The translations under genes and the position numbers were made by a program. Below, piece after piece: positions 8,892 through 17,709 of a stretch of DNA of 64,000 nucleotides. Every line of letters starts with the position of its first letter. Positions within the stretch are counted from its first letter, which is position 1. Origin of the DNA: Brevibacillus_C sp046036945 (GTDB lineage: Bacteria; Bacillota; Bacilli; Brevibacillales; Brevibacillaceae). The notes below the pieces were generated by a model that searched no databases, was not told where the DNA came from, and worked only from the letters and a program-made list of their open reading frames with translations. The stretch is taken from contig NZ_JBJQOQ010000001.1 of assembly GCF_046036945.1 (NCBI RefSeq), positions 248,001 through 312,000 on the forward strand, read 5' to 3'.

Positions 8892-9090
8892 GTTCATTCA
8901 CTTGTTTTCAAGATGAAGCTGTCGTCTTCGGATTGCCGGCTCATTTTTGAACGGATGGGACACCATCCATACATCAAGGATTCCTCTAAACTGCAGTCGC
9001 TCTTTCTTGAGAGTGCTTCAATAGAGGCCTTAACTCTTATTTGCAAATGCAGATTTTGCGACATCATCAGTTGAAGGAGGTGTTAGGAAG

Positions 9091-9261
9091 ATGGCAGTAC
9101 CTCAGCGGAGAACTTCCAAAACCCGTAAAAATATGCGCCGTACGCACTTCAAACTGGAAATCCCAGGCATGATCAAATGCGACAATTGCGGCGAGTACAA
9201 GCTGGCGCATCGCGTATGCCCAAGCTGCGGAACTTATAAAGGAAACAAAGTGGTGGATTAA
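9091..9261 (+). CDS. rpmF: Ribosomal protein bL32
   Basis: A 56-residue basic protein beginning MAVPQRRTSKTRKNMRR, with a zinc ribbon of two CxxC motifs (CDNC and CPSC). This is the four-cysteine form of L32. GAAGGAGGTG precedes the ATG. The 200 bases between yceD and this gene hold no ORF. Downstream, GGCAGG...CCTGCC (about 9290-9313) may form a small hairpin before the fapR promoter. Confidence 0.96.
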   Translation: MAVPQRRTSKTRKNMRRTHFKLEIPGMIKCDNCGEYKLAHRVCPSCGTYKGNKVVD

Positions 9262-9329
9262 TTCCACTGGATTGTTTATCCAGTGTGGGCGGCAGGGTTG
9301 AAAAAATCCTGCCGTTCTCATATACTGAC

Positions 9330-9348
9330 TTAGTACCAGGTAATATAA
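9330..9348 (+). promoter_or_regulatory. FapR operator at the fapR-plsX promoter
   Basis: TTAGTACCAGGTAATATAA contains the conserved FapR half-site TTAGTACC with an AT-rich degenerate second arm, and overlaps a -10-like TAATAT. In Bacillus, FapR bound here represses the fap regulon and malonyl-CoA releases it. The position just upstream of fapR indicates autoregulation of the whole cluster. Confidence 0.7.
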
Positions 9349-9398
9349 ACTGATCGTAATACATAGGTCGTGTTCTTCAAGAGGGGGTGCCGGCGACC

Positions 9399-9959
9399 AT
9401 GCGATTACCCAAGAGGGAACGGCAGCAGCGTCTTGCCCGGACGCTAGCAGACAACCCGTTTGCCACGGACGAGGATCTGGCCGCGATGTTTAGCGTAAGC
9501 ATACAGACGATTCGCCTCGACCGCCTGGAGTTGGGCATTCCCGAACTGCGTGAGAGAATCAAATCGGTTGCTGAAAAAAGTTTTGACAACGTAAAATCCC
9601 TTCACATCGACGAAGTGATCGGAGAAGTAATCGAGCTGCAGTTGGATAAATACGGATTTTCCATGCTGGAAGTAAAAGAAGAACACATTTTTGCCCGGAC
9701 GAAGATCGCCAGGGGACATTATATTTTTGCCCAAGCCAATTCGCTGGCGGTCGCCGTTATAGATGCGGATGTCGCGCTGACGGCCACTGCCAGGATTCGC
9801 TTTGTCCGTCCCGTTCAGCTTGGAGAAAAGCTGTTCGCGAAAGCGGAAGTTCGCAGCCGGGACGGGGACGAAAGCAAGGTGCGGGTCGAGACGAAGGTCC
9901 AGGGAGAGACCGTCTTCACTGGTACGTTTCGCGTATTTCGGGTGCCTGGAACGGTGTAG
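9399..9959 (+). CDS. fapR: Malonyl-CoA-responsive repressor of fatty acid and phospholipid synthesis
   Basis: A 186-residue protein with an N-terminal DeoR-like helix-turn-helix (about residues 15-60; SVSIQTIRLDRLEL) and a C-terminal hot-dog domain that binds malonyl-CoA. The ATG at 9399 is used, with GAGGGGGT 11 bases upstream; a GTG at 9387 is inside that site. It heads the fapR-plsX-fabH-fabD-fabG cluster that it should control. Confidence 0.93.
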   Translation: MRLPKRERQQRLARTLADNPFATDEDLAAMFSVSIQTIRLDRLELGIPELRERIKSVAEKSFDNVKSLHIDEVIGEVIELQLDKYGFSMLEVKEEHIFARTKIARGHYIFAQANSLAVAVIDADVALTATARIRFVRPVQLGEKLFAKAEVRSRDGDESKVRVETKVQGETVFTGTFRVFRVPGTV

Positions 9960-9997
9960 TCCGGCTAAACGCTTCAACTTAAGAGGAGGAAATTCTT

Positions 9998-11005
9998 TTG
10001 CGTATTGCCTTGGATGCTATGGGCGGTGACAACGCCCCGCGCAGCACCGTAGAGGGAGCGGTGCAGGCCTGCCTGGCCGATCCGGCTTTAAAAATCGTGC
10101 TGGTGGGCGACGAAGCCCAGGTTAAGCCGCATTTGCCTGAACAATTGCCGCCGGGAATTGAATTGCTGCATTGCAGTGAAGTGATCGAACCGGATGACGA
10201 GCCCGTGAAGGCTGTCAGACGAAAAAAAGATGCCTCGATGGTGGTGGCTGTCGGATTGGCCCGGGACGAAAAAGTAGATGCGGTCATTTCCGCCGGCAAC
10301 ACTGGCGCCTTGATGACCGCCGGCCTGTTGGTTGCAGGCAGGATGCAGGGAATCGAACGGCCCGCATTGGCGGCGCTTTTTCCCAACATGAAGAGCAAGG
10401 CGACACTGGTCTTGGACGTTGGGGCCAATATGGATGCCAAACCGCTTCACCTGCTGCAGTACGCCATCATGGGCAGCCTGTATGCAGAAAAGGTGCTGGG
10501 CTACGACAGACCGACTGTCGCCCTGCTGAACGTAGGAACAGAGGAAGCGAAAGGCAACGAGCTGACCAAAGCGGTCTATCCGCTGCTGGCTGCCTCCAAT
10601 GTGAACTTCATCGGCAACGTGGAGGCGCGCGACGTCCTCGACGGGATGTGTGACGTGCTGGTCTGCGACGGCTTTTCCGGCAACGTGATGCTGAAGTCGA
10701 TGGAAGGGGCGATCTCAACCATTTTTTCGCAGCTCAAGAAGGAGTTCCTCTCCAGTTTCGTGAATAAGATAGCAGCGGCTATTCTCAAGCCAAGCCTGAC
10801 CCGCTTCAAAACGCGCATGGATTACTCGGAGTACGGCGGAGCGCCGCTCTTGGGATTGCGCCGGCCGGTGGTAAAAGCACACGGCTCGTCCAATGCTCAC
10901 GCGATTAAAAATGCGATCCTAGTAGCCTCGCGGTTTGCCCAGTTAGACGTCAACGGCTATGTACAAAAAGAGATGGACGCAGGAAGAGAGAGCGAAAGAG
11001 AGTGA
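9998..11005 (+). CDS. plsX: Phosphate acyltransferase PlsX
   Basis: A 335-residue enzyme converting acyl-ACP to acyl-phosphate, the acyl donor for PlsY in phospholipid synthesis. It starts with TTG at 9998 behind AAGAGGAGG, and the product begins (M)RIALDAMGGDNAP, the family signature. SAGNTGALM near residue 95 is also characteristic. It overlaps the possible earlier starts of fabH, so the two are translationally coupled. Confidence 0.95.
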   Translation: MRIALDAMGGDNAPRSTVEGAVQACLADPALKIVLVGDEAQVKPHLPEQLPPGIELLHCSEVIEPDDEPVKAVRRKKDASMVVAVGLARDEKVDAVISAGNTGALMTAGLLVAGRMQGIERPALAALFPNMKSKATLVLDVGANMDAKPLHLLQYAIMGSLYAEKVLGYDRPTVALLNVGTEEAKGNELTKAVYPLLAASNVNFIGNVEARDVLDGMCDVLVCDGFSGNVMLKSMEGAISTIFSQLKKEFLSSFVNKIAAAILKPSLTRFKTRMDYSEYGGAPLLGLRRPVVKAHGSSNAHAIKNAILVASRFAQLDVNGYVQKEMDAGRESERE

Positions 11006-11010
11006 TGATA

Positions 11011-12021
11011 ATGAGAGGATTACGCTCGGTTGGCATCCTGTCAACTGGCTCATATACACCTGAACGCGTACTGACCAATGCGGATCTGGAAAAAATGGTC
11101 GATACCTCGGACGAGTGGGTAGTGACCCGCACCGGCATTCGCGAGCGCCGCATCAGCGCGCCGGAACAAGCCTCGTCCGATCTGGCGCTGGAAGCGGCGA
11201 AGAAAGCGCTCGAGAAGGCCAGGGTTCGTCCGGAAGACTTAGATATGATCATCGTGGCAACCGTCACGCCTGACATGATGTTTCCTTCGACGGCTTGCAT
11301 CCTGCAGGACAAACTCGGGGCGGCAAAGGCGGCGGCGATGGACCTGTCGGCAGCCTGCACGGGGTTCCTGTACGGCATCACCACGGCCAGCCAGTTCATC
11401 GCCAACGGGCTGTACCGCTACGTGCTGGTAGTCGGGGTCGAGTGCCTGTCGAAAATCACGGATTATACGGACCGCAACACCTGCGTATTGTTTGGAGACG
11501 GTGCGGGTGCCGCTCTGCTCGGTCCGGTCGAGCAAGGGATGGGCTTTTTGGCGTTTGACCTGGGTGCGGATGGATCCGGCGGCCCGCTGCTCTCTTTGCC
11601 GGGCGGAGGTTCGCGTCTGCCGGCTTCCAGTGAAACGGTGGAACAGCGGCAGCACTACATCTCGATGGCCGGGTCGGAAGTGTTTAAGTTTGCCGTCAAG
11701 GTAATGAACTCGGCGACCGAGGCGGTACTGGAGAAGTCGGGGATCAGCAAGGATGAGATTGATTTGATGGTGCCTCACCAGGCCAACCGGCGGATCATCG
11801 ACGCTGCCGTCAAGCGCTTCGGCCTGTCCGAGGAGAAGGTCGTGATCAACCTCGACCGCTACGGCAACATGTCGTCTGCGTCCATTCCGGTGGCGTTGGA
11901 CGAAGCAATCGAGGCCGGACGCCTCAAAGAAGGAGACAACGTCGTGCTCGTCGGCTTTGGCGGCGGATTGACGTGGGGAGCGGCCCTGTGCAAGTGGTCG
12001 ACTCGCGAAGCAAAAGAGTAG
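11011..12021 (+). CDS. fabH: 3-oxoacyl-ACP synthase III
   Basis: Condenses a short acyl-CoA primer with malonyl-ACP to start fatty acid synthesis. It carries the active-site Cys116 in AACTGF, His in PHQANRR, and Asn in the GNMSSASIP loop (usually GNTSAASIP, so two residues differ from the common form). The ATG at 11011 lies best behind GAAAGAGAG; GTG 11002 and ATG 11005 are alternatives. About 336 residues, normal length. Confidence 0.94.
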   Translation: MRGLRSVGILSTGSYTPERVLTNADLEKMVDTSDEWVVTRTGIRERRISAPEQASSDLALEAAKKALEKARVRPEDLDMIIVATVTPDMMFPSTACILQDKLGAAKAAAMDLSAACTGFLYGITTASQFIANGLYRYVLVVGVECLSKITDYTDRNTCVLFGDGAGAALLGPVEQGMGFLAFDLGADGSGGPLLSLPGGGSRLPASSETVEQRQHYISMAGSEVFKFAVKVMNSATEAVLEKSGISKDEIDLMVPHQANRRIIDAAVKRFGLSEEKVVINLDRYGNMSSASIPVALDEAIEAGRLKEGDNVVLVGFGGGLTWGAALCKWSTREAKE

Positions 12022-12035
12022 GGAGTGGTTGCGAG

Positions 12036-12986
12036 ATGAGTAAAATCGCTTTTGTCTTCCCGGGACAAGGTTCCCAGTTCGTCGGCATGGGAGCGGAGTT
12101 GGCAAAAGATTACGCAAAGGCCAGGGAGGTATTTGCGCAAGCGGATGCCGCATTGGGCTTCTCTTTGTCCACGCTCTGCTGGATGGGACCGGAAGAAGAT
12201 CTTCGTCTTACCGCCAATACCCAGCCGGCCATTTTGACGATGAGTGCAGCAGTTCTGGAAGCATTGCGGGAAAAACAGCCCGGTTTTCAGCCGGACTTTG
12301 TCGCCGGGCACAGCCTTGGTGAGTATTCGGCACTGGTTGCGGCCGGGGCGATGAGCTTCGCGGATGCGGTAACCACGGTGCGCCTGCGCGGCCAGTTTAT
12401 GGAGGAAGCTGTACCAGCCGGACAGGGGGCGATGGCTGCGGTGCTCGGGATGGACCGGGAGGCGCTGCACGCCGTCTGTGAAGCGGTCAGCTGCCAAGGC
12501 CATCCGGTTCAACTTGCCAACCTGAATTCTCCAGGGCAAATCGTCATCTCCGGCAGCGCCGAGGGCGTACAGCTTGCTTCCGAGCAGGCCAAGCAAAACG
12601 GGGCGAAGCGTGTCATGCCGCTTAACGTCAGCGGCCCGTTCCACTCTTCTTTGATGGCGCCGGCAGCGGACAAACTGGCCGGGGTTCTGGACGGGATCGC
12701 CATCAAGGACGCAGGGATACCGGTTGTCGCCAATGTCACCGCCAAACCGGTGAGCGAAGCGAACCAAATCAAAGAAAGTCTGATTCGGCAGGTAGCTTCC
12801 CCGGTGCTTTGGGAAGACTGCGTAACCTATATGCTGGGTGAGGGCGTTACCACGTTTGTCGAGATTGGTCCGGGCAAGGTGCTGGCGGGACTGATCAAGA
12901 AAATAGCGCCAAAAGAAGTGCAGATTTTTGCGGTTCAGGATATGAACGGCCTGACTGAACTGCTGGATGGAGGAGTGTTATGCTGA
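12036..12986 (+). CDS. fabD: Malonyl-CoA:ACP transacylase
   Basis: A 316-residue enzyme moving the malonyl group from CoA to ACP. It begins MSKIAFVFPGQGSQ and has the nucleophile Ser93 in GHSLGEYS. The ATG at 12036 is the family start although the frame is open further upstream. Its stop overlaps the ATG of fabG (12980). Confidence 0.95.
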   Translation: MSKIAFVFPGQGSQFVGMGAELAKDYAKAREVFAQADAALGFSLSTLCWMGPEEDLRLTANTQPAILTMSAAVLEALREKQPGFQPDFVAGHSLGEYSALVAAGAMSFADAVTTVRLRGQFMEEAVPAGQGAMAAVLGMDREALHAVCEAVSCQGHPVQLANLNSPGQIVISGSAEGVQLASEQAKQNGAKRVMPLNVSGPFHSSLMAPAADKLAGVLDGIAIKDAGIPVVANVTAKPVSEANQIKESLIRQVASPVLWEDCVTYMLGEGVTTFVEIGPGKVLAGLIKKIAPKEVQIFAVQDMNGLTELLDGGVLC

Positions 12987-13720
12987 CGAATCAGGTAGCC
13001 CTGGTGACAGGCGCCTCCCGCGGGATCGGCCGCGCGATTGCCCTGAAGCTGGCCGAAGCCGGAGCCAACGTCGTCGTCAACTACGCGGGCAGTGAAGCAG
13101 CGGCGGCCGAGACGGCGGCAAAAATCAGAGAGATGGGGCGCGAAGCGCTGGTGATCAGAGCCAACATCGCAAGCACGGATGAGGTAAACGAGATGTTCAA
13201 GCAGACACTGGACCATTTCGGCCGGCTGGACATCCTGGTCAACAATGCCGGGATTACCCGCGACAACCTGCTGATGCGGATGAAAGAGGATGAGTGGGAC
13301 GAGGTCATCAACACCAACCTGAAAGGCGTATTTACCTGCATCAAGGCGGCCACCCGACCGATGATGAAGCAGAAGAGCGGCCGGATCATCAACATCGCTT
13401 CGGTCGTCGGCTTTCTCGGCAATGCCGGGCAGGCCAATTACGTCGCGGCCAAGGCAGGCGTGATCGGATTGACCAAGACGAGCGCCCGCGAGCTGGCTTC
13501 CCGCGGCATTACCGTAAATGCCGTCGCGCCCGGATTTATCGACACTGACATGACGGCTAAGCTGCCGGAAGACCTGCGCGAGGCCATGCTCCGGCAGATT
13601 CCGCTCGGCCGGCTGGGCCAGTCCGAGGACGTCGCGGCTGCGGTGCTGTTCCTCGCCTCTGATGCAGCCGGCTACATGACAGGGCAGACGCTGCACATCG
13701 ACGGCGGCATGTTCATGTAG
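12980..13720 (+). CDS. fabG: 3-oxoacyl-ACP reductase
   Basis: A 246-residue NADPH-dependent short-chain dehydrogenase reducing beta-ketoacyl-ACP. Glycine loop GASRGIGRAIA near residue 11, NNAG near 87, and the Tyr154-x3-Lys158 pair are present. GGAGTG precedes the ATG, which lies inside the end of fabD. Confidence 0.94.
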   Translation: MLTNQVALVTGASRGIGRAIALKLAEAGANVVVNYAGSEAAAAETAAKIREMGREALVIRANIASTDEVNEMFKQTLDHFGRLDILVNNAGITRDNLLMRMKEDEWDEVINTNLKGVFTCIKAATRPMMKQKSGRIINIASVVGFLGNAGQANYVAAKAGVIGLTKTSARELASRGITVNAVAPGFIDTDMTAKLPEDLREAMLRQIPLGRLGQSEDVAAAVLFLASDAAGYMTGQTLHIDGGMFM

Positions 13721-13747
13721 AGGCCGCTTCGACCAATAGGTGACAAC

Positions 13748-13776
13748 TGGTTTTTATATAGGACATCCCGTATAAT
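13748..13776 (+). promoter_or_regulatory. Likely acpP promoter
   Basis: A perfect -10 TATAAT at 13771-13776, 24 bases before the acpP start. A -35 at 17-base spacing (TGGTTT, 13748-13753) is weak. An extra promoter for acpP is expected because ACP is needed in large excess over the enzymes. Confidence 0.5.
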
Positions 13777-13799
13777 ACTTGGAGAGGGGGTGAGCAAAA

Positions 13800-14033
13800 A
13801 TGGCTGATACATTTGACCGTGTAAAGAAGATCATCATTGACCGTCTGGGTGTGGAAGAGGAAAAGGTGGTTATGGAAGCTTCCTTTAAGGAAGATCTGGG
13901 AGCTGATTCCCTTGACGTGGTAGAGCTCGTGATGGAACTGGAAGACGAGTTCGATATGGAGATTTCCGACGAAGACGCTGAAAAGATCTCTACTGTGGGA
14001 GAGGTAGTAAAATACATAGAGTCCCGCCAGTAA
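13800..14033 (+). CDS. acpP: Acyl carrier protein
   Basis: A 77-residue acidic four-helix protein. Phosphopantetheine is attached at Ser37 in the ADSLD motif. It carries growing acyl chains for all Fab enzymes and supplies PlsX. GGAGAGGGGG precedes the ATG; terminator-like hairpins follow. Confidence 0.96.
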   Translation: MADTFDRVKKIIIDRLGVEEEKVVMEASFKEDLGADSLDVVELVMELEDEFDMEISDEDAEKISTVGEVVKYIESRQ

Positions 14034-14044
14034 GAGTAAGTAGG

Positions 14045-14064
14045 AGTCCCGTGAAAACGGGACT
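14045..14064 (+). terminator. Hairpin after acpP
   Basis: AGTCCCG (14045-14051) pairs with CGGGACT (14058-14064) across a six-base loop, followed by TCTCTCCCTT. The pyrimidine tract is only partly T, so it may be a weak terminator or transcript-stabilising hairpin between acpP and fabF. Confidence 0.55.
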
Positions 14065-14147
14065 TCTCTCCCTTCATAATGGAACACCTTGACTTATTTT
14101 CCCATACATAGCGGAATCCCGTTTTTATTCAATTCCGATGAAGTTCG

Positions 14148-14174
14148 CCCCTGCAGGCAGGGGTTACTTTTTCA
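14148..14174 (+). terminator. Second hairpin with T tract before fabF
   Basis: CCCCTGC (14148-14154) pairs with GCAGGGG (14157-14163), then TTACTTTTT. The two-base gap means the apical pairs must open to form a loop. It probably reinforces termination after acpP, so fabF may use its own promoter in the remaining 80 bases. Confidence 0.5.
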
Positions 14175-14244
14175 GGCGGAATGGACATAACTAGGAACGA
14201 ATAGAAGCGAAAAAAGCTGATTTGATGATATAGAGGTGAATGTC

Positions 14245-15486
14245 ATGAAACGTAGAGTGGTTATTACCGGTGTTGGTGTCATTTCCTCATTGGGCAACGA
14301 TGCTGCCGTTTTCTGGAATCATTTGCTGGAAGGAAAGTCCGGAATCGACAAGATTACTTCTTTTGACGTATCCGACTACCCGACCCAGATCGCCGGGGAA
14401 GTAAAAGACTTCGATCCCGAAGCGTACATGGATAAAAAGGATGCCCGCCGGACCGACCGCTTTGCCCAATTCGCGCTGGCTGCGTCGAAGATGGCCTTGC
14501 AGAACGCCAAGCTGGAGATTACGCCGGAGATAGCTCCGCGGGTCGGCGTCTACATCGGTTCGGGGATCGGCGGACTGGCAACCTGGGAGGACCAGCACAC
14601 TGTGCTGATGGAAAAAGGGCCTCGCCGGGTCAGCCCGTTCTTCATCCCGATGATGATCGCCAATATGGCGGCCGGCCTCGTCTCGATTGAAACGGGTGCA
14701 AAAGGGCCGACATCCAGCGCGATGACGGCTTGCGCCACCGGGACCAATGCGATCGGGGATGCGTTTAAGCTGATTCAGTACGGCAAAGCCGACGTCATGA
14801 TTACCGGCGGAGCGGAAGCGACGATCAGGCCGATGGCGATCGCCGGCTTTTGCTCAGCCAAGGCGATGTCAACCCGCAATGACGAACCGCAAAAAGCGAG
14901 CCGTCCGTTCGATCAGGACCGCGATGGCTTCGTCATGAGCGAAGGCTCAGGCGTTCTCGTGCTGGAAGAGTACGAACACGCCGTAGGGCGGGGGGCGACG
15001 ATCATCGCCGAGGTGATCGGCTACGGACTCAGCGGCGACGCCTTCCACATCACGGCACCGCCGGAGAACGGGGAAGGGGCTGCCCGCTGCATGCAGGACG
15101 CGCTTAATGATGCCGGAATTCGACCGGAGGATGTAGGCTACATCAACGCTCACGGAACCTCGACCGACATCGGCGACATCGCCGAGACCAGGGCGATCAA
15201 GACGGTCTTCGGCGATCACGCCTACAAGCTGGCGGTCAGTTCAACCAAATCAATGACCGGACACCTGCTCGGGGCTACAGGCGGTGTCGAAGCGATTGCG
15301 ACAGCATTTGCCCTGCGAGATCAGATCTTGCCGCCGACGATCAATCTGGAGCATCCCGATCCCGAGTGCGATCTGGACTATGTGCCGAACCAGGCGCGCC
15401 GTGCCGATGTGAAGGTGGCCATCTCCAATACGTTTGGCTTTGGCGGGCACAACGCGACAATCGTCCTCAAACGTTTTGAGGCTTAA
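14245..15486 (+). CDS. fabF: 3-oxoacyl-ACP synthase II
   Basis: A 413-residue elongating condensing enzyme. The triad is Cys163 (TACATG), His303 (NAHGTST) and His340 (MTGHLLG), exactly at canonical numbering. The start at 14245 is chosen over GTG 14236 because AGAGGTGA lies just upstream of it. It precedes rnc; a GC-rich hairpin (GCCGGGC/GCCCGG, about 15487-15505) without T tract lies between. Confidence 0.95.
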   Translation: MKRRVVITGVGVISSLGNDAAVFWNHLLEGKSGIDKITSFDVSDYPTQIAGEVKDFDPEAYMDKKDARRTDRFAQFALAASKMALQNAKLEITPEIAPRVGVYIGSGIGGLATWEDQHTVLMEKGPRRVSPFFIPMMIANMAAGLVSIETGAKGPTSSAMTACATGTNAIGDAFKLIQYGKADVMITGGAEATIRPMAIAGFCSAKAMSTRNDEPQKASRPFDQDRDGFVMSEGSGVLVLEEYEHAVGRGATIIAEVIGYGLSGDAFHITAPPENGEGAARCMQDALNDAGIRPEDVGYINAHGTSTDIGDIAETRAIKTVFGDHAYKLAVSSTKSMTGHLLGATGGVEAIATAFALRDQILPPTINLEHPDPECDLDYVPNQARRADVKVAISNTFGFGGHNATIVLKRFEA

Positions 15487-15521
15487 GCCGGGCAAAGCGC
15501 CCGGCCACGCGGAGGAAGGTA

Positions 15522-16217
15522 GTGGAAGTGTTGAATTTTGCAGAACTCCAAAAAAAGATCGGCATTCACTTTCACAATGAGAGTGTGCTCAGGCAGGCAT
15601 TTACCCACTCTTCATACGTGAATGAACAGAGGGGAAGGCGAATCCAGGACAATGAACGTCTCGAGTTTCTGGGAGATGCAGTGTTGGAGTTGGCTGTTTC
15701 GCAGTTCCTTTACAAGACGTTTCCCAAGATGACCGAGGGCGAGATGACGAAGCTGCGGGCGGCCATCGTCTGCGAACCGTCCCTTGTCAAATTTGCCGAG
15801 CGGCTCCGTTTCGGCGACATGGTTCTGCTGGGTAAAGGAGAAGAGATGACAGGCGGCCGGCAGCGTCCGGCGCTGCTCGCTGACGTATTCGAAGCCTTCG
15901 TCGGAGCCCTCTATCTCGATCAGGGGATTGACGCAGTCTTCCGCTTCATGGAAGCCTACGTCTATCCCTTGATCGACAAAGGGGAATTTACCCAGCTGAC
16001 GGATTTCAAAAGCCAACTGCAGGAATTCGTCCAGCAGGACAACCTCGGCGAGATCCAGTATCGCATCGTCCAGGAGAAGGGACCGGCGCACAACCGCGAG
16101 TTCGTCTCGGAAGTGCTGCTCAACGACAATCCTCTCGGCCTCGGCATCGGCCGTTCCAAAAAAGAGGCCGAACAGCAGGCTGCCGCCCGCGCGCTGATCA
16201 AATTGGGAGCGAAATAA
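15522..16217 (+). CDS. rnc: Ribonuclease III
   Basis: A 231-residue double-strand-specific endoribonuclease. The catalytic signature NERLEFLGDAVLE lies near residue 43, and a C-terminal dsRNA-binding domain (about residues 158-228) ends AEQQAAARALIKLG. It processes rRNA precursors and dsRNA. GTG start at 15522 behind GGAGGAAGG. In many Bacilli rnc is followed directly by smc; here about 4.8 kb of other genes intervene. Confidence 0.95.
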   Translation: MEVLNFAELQKKIGIHFHNESVLRQAFTHSSYVNEQRGRRIQDNERLEFLGDAVLELAVSQFLYKTFPKMTEGEMTKLRAAIVCEPSLVKFAERLRFGDMVLLGKGEEMTGGRQRPALLADVFEAFVGALYLDQGIDAVFRFMEAYVYPLIDKGEFTQLTDFKSQLQEFVQQDNLGEIQYRIVQEKGPAHNREFVSEVLLNDNPLGLGIGRSKKEAEQQAAARALIKLGAK

Positions 16218-16218
16218 A

Positions 16219-16263
16219 AAACGAAAGCCGTACCGTTTATGGGGTGCGGCTTTTTTCGTTTGT
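16219..16263 (+). terminator. Terminator of fabF-rnc
   Basis: AAAACGAAAGCCGTACC pairs with GGGTGCGGCTTTTTTCGTTT around a short loop, with A and T tracts on both sides, starting immediately after the rnc stop. Confidence 0.85.
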
Positions 16264-16340
16264 GCTGTAACATCACTGACCATATCTGTCAGGGATCATT
16301 GAGTAGAATGAGCGTAAATACAGCCAAGGAGGACAAGCGG

Positions 16341-16838
16341 ATGTTTGTCAAAATCAGTGATTTCACAGCTGAATGGAAGAAAGAAATGAATCTCACCCAA
16401 CAATTGATGGACACCTTGACAGATGAATCGCTGCAGCAAGCAATTGCGCCAGAGTACCGAACGTTGGGACAAATTGCCTGGCACCTCGTTTTGACCATCG
16501 GCAGCATGTCAATGATGGGGCTCGATCTCGAGAAACCGGATGGAGGAGAACGCGCTCCCGCTTCCGCAAACAAGATCGCGAGTGAATACAGAAGGCTCTC
16601 GCAAGCCTTGCTTGATGCCGTGGAGACCCAGTGGACCGATGCCGACTTGCTGCAGTCCAAGTCCGTGAACGGCGAGGAATGGTCCAACGGATATTCCCTG
16701 CATCTGATCATTCAGCATGAAGTCCACCATCGCGGACAAATGACAGTCCTGATGCGTCAAGCAGGATTGCGTCCGGCCGGGATATACGGTCCCACGCGGG
16801 AAGACTGGATCGAGAAAGGGCAGCAGCCTTACCTTTGA
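16341..16838 (+). CDS. DinB-family metal-binding protein
   Basis: A 165-residue four-helix-bundle protein of the DinB/YfiT class. Putative metal ligands are His48 (AWHL), His126 and His130 (HEVHH); the spacing fits the family three-His site. Members include thiol transferases and DNA-damage-induced proteins; substrate here unknown. ATG at 16341 behind AAGGAGG; an upstream in-frame extension is not family-like. First gene of the block inserted between rnc and smc. Confidence 0.82.
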   Translation: MFVKISDFTAEWKKEMNLTQQLMDTLTDESLQQAIAPEYRTLGQIAWHLVLTIGSMSMMGLDLEKPDGGERAPASANKIASEYRRLSQALLDAVETQWTDADLLQSKSVNGEEWSNGYSLHLIIQHEVHHRGQMTVLMRQAGLRPAGIYGPTREDWIEKGQQPYL

Positions 16839-16911
16839 TTCGATTTTGCCGTGTACCTGGACATGGTATACTGTTGGAAACGCTGGTTGACAGGAAAGCA
16901 GGGTAGATTAC

Positions 16912-17364
16912 ATGAAGATCAGAAAGTGGAGTGCCGGCGAAGCGGTTCCAAGAGACCTGTTGCTGTTGGCAGACCCCTCCCCCGAATTTGTTGAGGACTA
17001 TGTCAGCCGAGGGGAGTGTTTTATCGCCGAGGCAGATGGTCAGGCCATCGGGGTGTACGTATTGCTTCCGACAAGACCGGGAACCGTTGAGCTGGTCAAT
17101 ATTGCCGTTGACGAGAAGCATCAGGGGAAAGGAATCGGGAAGCGGCTCGTGGCACATGCCATTCAACAGGCAAAATCCAAGGGTTATCGTACCATCGAAG
17201 TCGGGACGGGAAACTCCAGCATCGGCCAACTGGCCCTGTATCAAAAATGCGGATTCAGAATGACCGGAATTGACAGGGACTTCTTCGTCAGACATTATCC
17301 TGAGGAGATTTTTGAACAGGGGATACAGTGCCGGGATATGGTGCGCTTATCCCAGGATTTGTGA
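16912..17364 (+). CDS. GNAT-family N-acetyltransferase
   Basis: A 150-residue protein with the acetyl-CoA loop HQGKGIGKRL (motif A, near residues 68-77) after LVNIAVDE, and the C-terminal YQKCGF segment common in GNATs. It should acetylate an amine substrate; which one cannot be told. The ribosome site is weak (AGCAGGG). A possible TATACT -10 lies at about 16866-16871. It has its own downstream terminator. Confidence 0.85.
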   Translation: MKIRKWSAGEAVPRDLLLLADPSPEFVEDYVSRGECFIAEADGQAIGVYVLLPTRPGTVELVNIAVDEKHQGKGIGKRLVAHAIQQAKSKGYRTIEVGTGNSSIGQLALYQKCGFRMTGIDRDFFVRHYPEEIFEQGIQCRDMVRLSQDL

Positions 17365-17370
17365 TCGATC

Positions 17371-17396
17371 GTGCCGCTTGTGCGGCGCGGTTTTTC
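17371..17396 (+). terminator. Terminator after the GNAT gene
   Basis: GTGCCGC (17371-17377) pairs with GCGGCGC (17382-17388) across TTGT, one wobble pair, followed by GGTTTTT. Confidence 0.7.
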
Positions 17397-17709
17397 ATGT
17401 GGAAAAGTGATTTCTGAGCAACCGTTATGATTTTGCCTTATCCGTCATATCTGCATGCAAAAGCATATACATTGGGGTTTAGGAATAACATCCGGAAGAA
17501 GGGAAAGCGGATCGTGCAATTAAGGAAGAGCTTGCAGCAGCATGCGGGCTCTCTTTTCTTTTTTGCGAAGCTGGCCGTTTGTCGAAGAAAAGTGAATTTT
17601 GCGAGCAATTAATGCTGGCGCATATACGAACGATTGTTCTATAATGTTGTATGGGACAGCAAACGAATCCCAATCGAAACAGGAAGATGAGCAGAAGGAA
17701 GGTGTAGGC
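17397..17709. other. Non-coding stretch with an orphan terminator and a -10 element
   Basis: No convincing gene. It contains a 10-bp terminator hairpin at 17527-17552 (AGAGCTTGCA/TGCGGGCTCT with two G-T pairs) followed by CTTTTCTTTTTT, and a TATAAT at 17640-17645 that can serve the AraC-type gene. No ORF with a ribosome site ends at the hairpin, so it may end a small RNA or a leader. Confidence 0.45.
17527..17565 (+). terminator. Orphan intrinsic terminator
   Basis: Stem 17527-17536 with 17543-17552, loop GCAGCA, then a T-rich tract to 17564. It lies 160 bases past the GNAT gene, which already has a terminator. Confidence 0.65.

Noticed and set aside
16239..16340. N-terminal extension of the DinB-like protein
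   Set aside because: The first 34 codons overlap the rnc terminator and lack a ribosome site; the ATG at 16341 has a perfect one.
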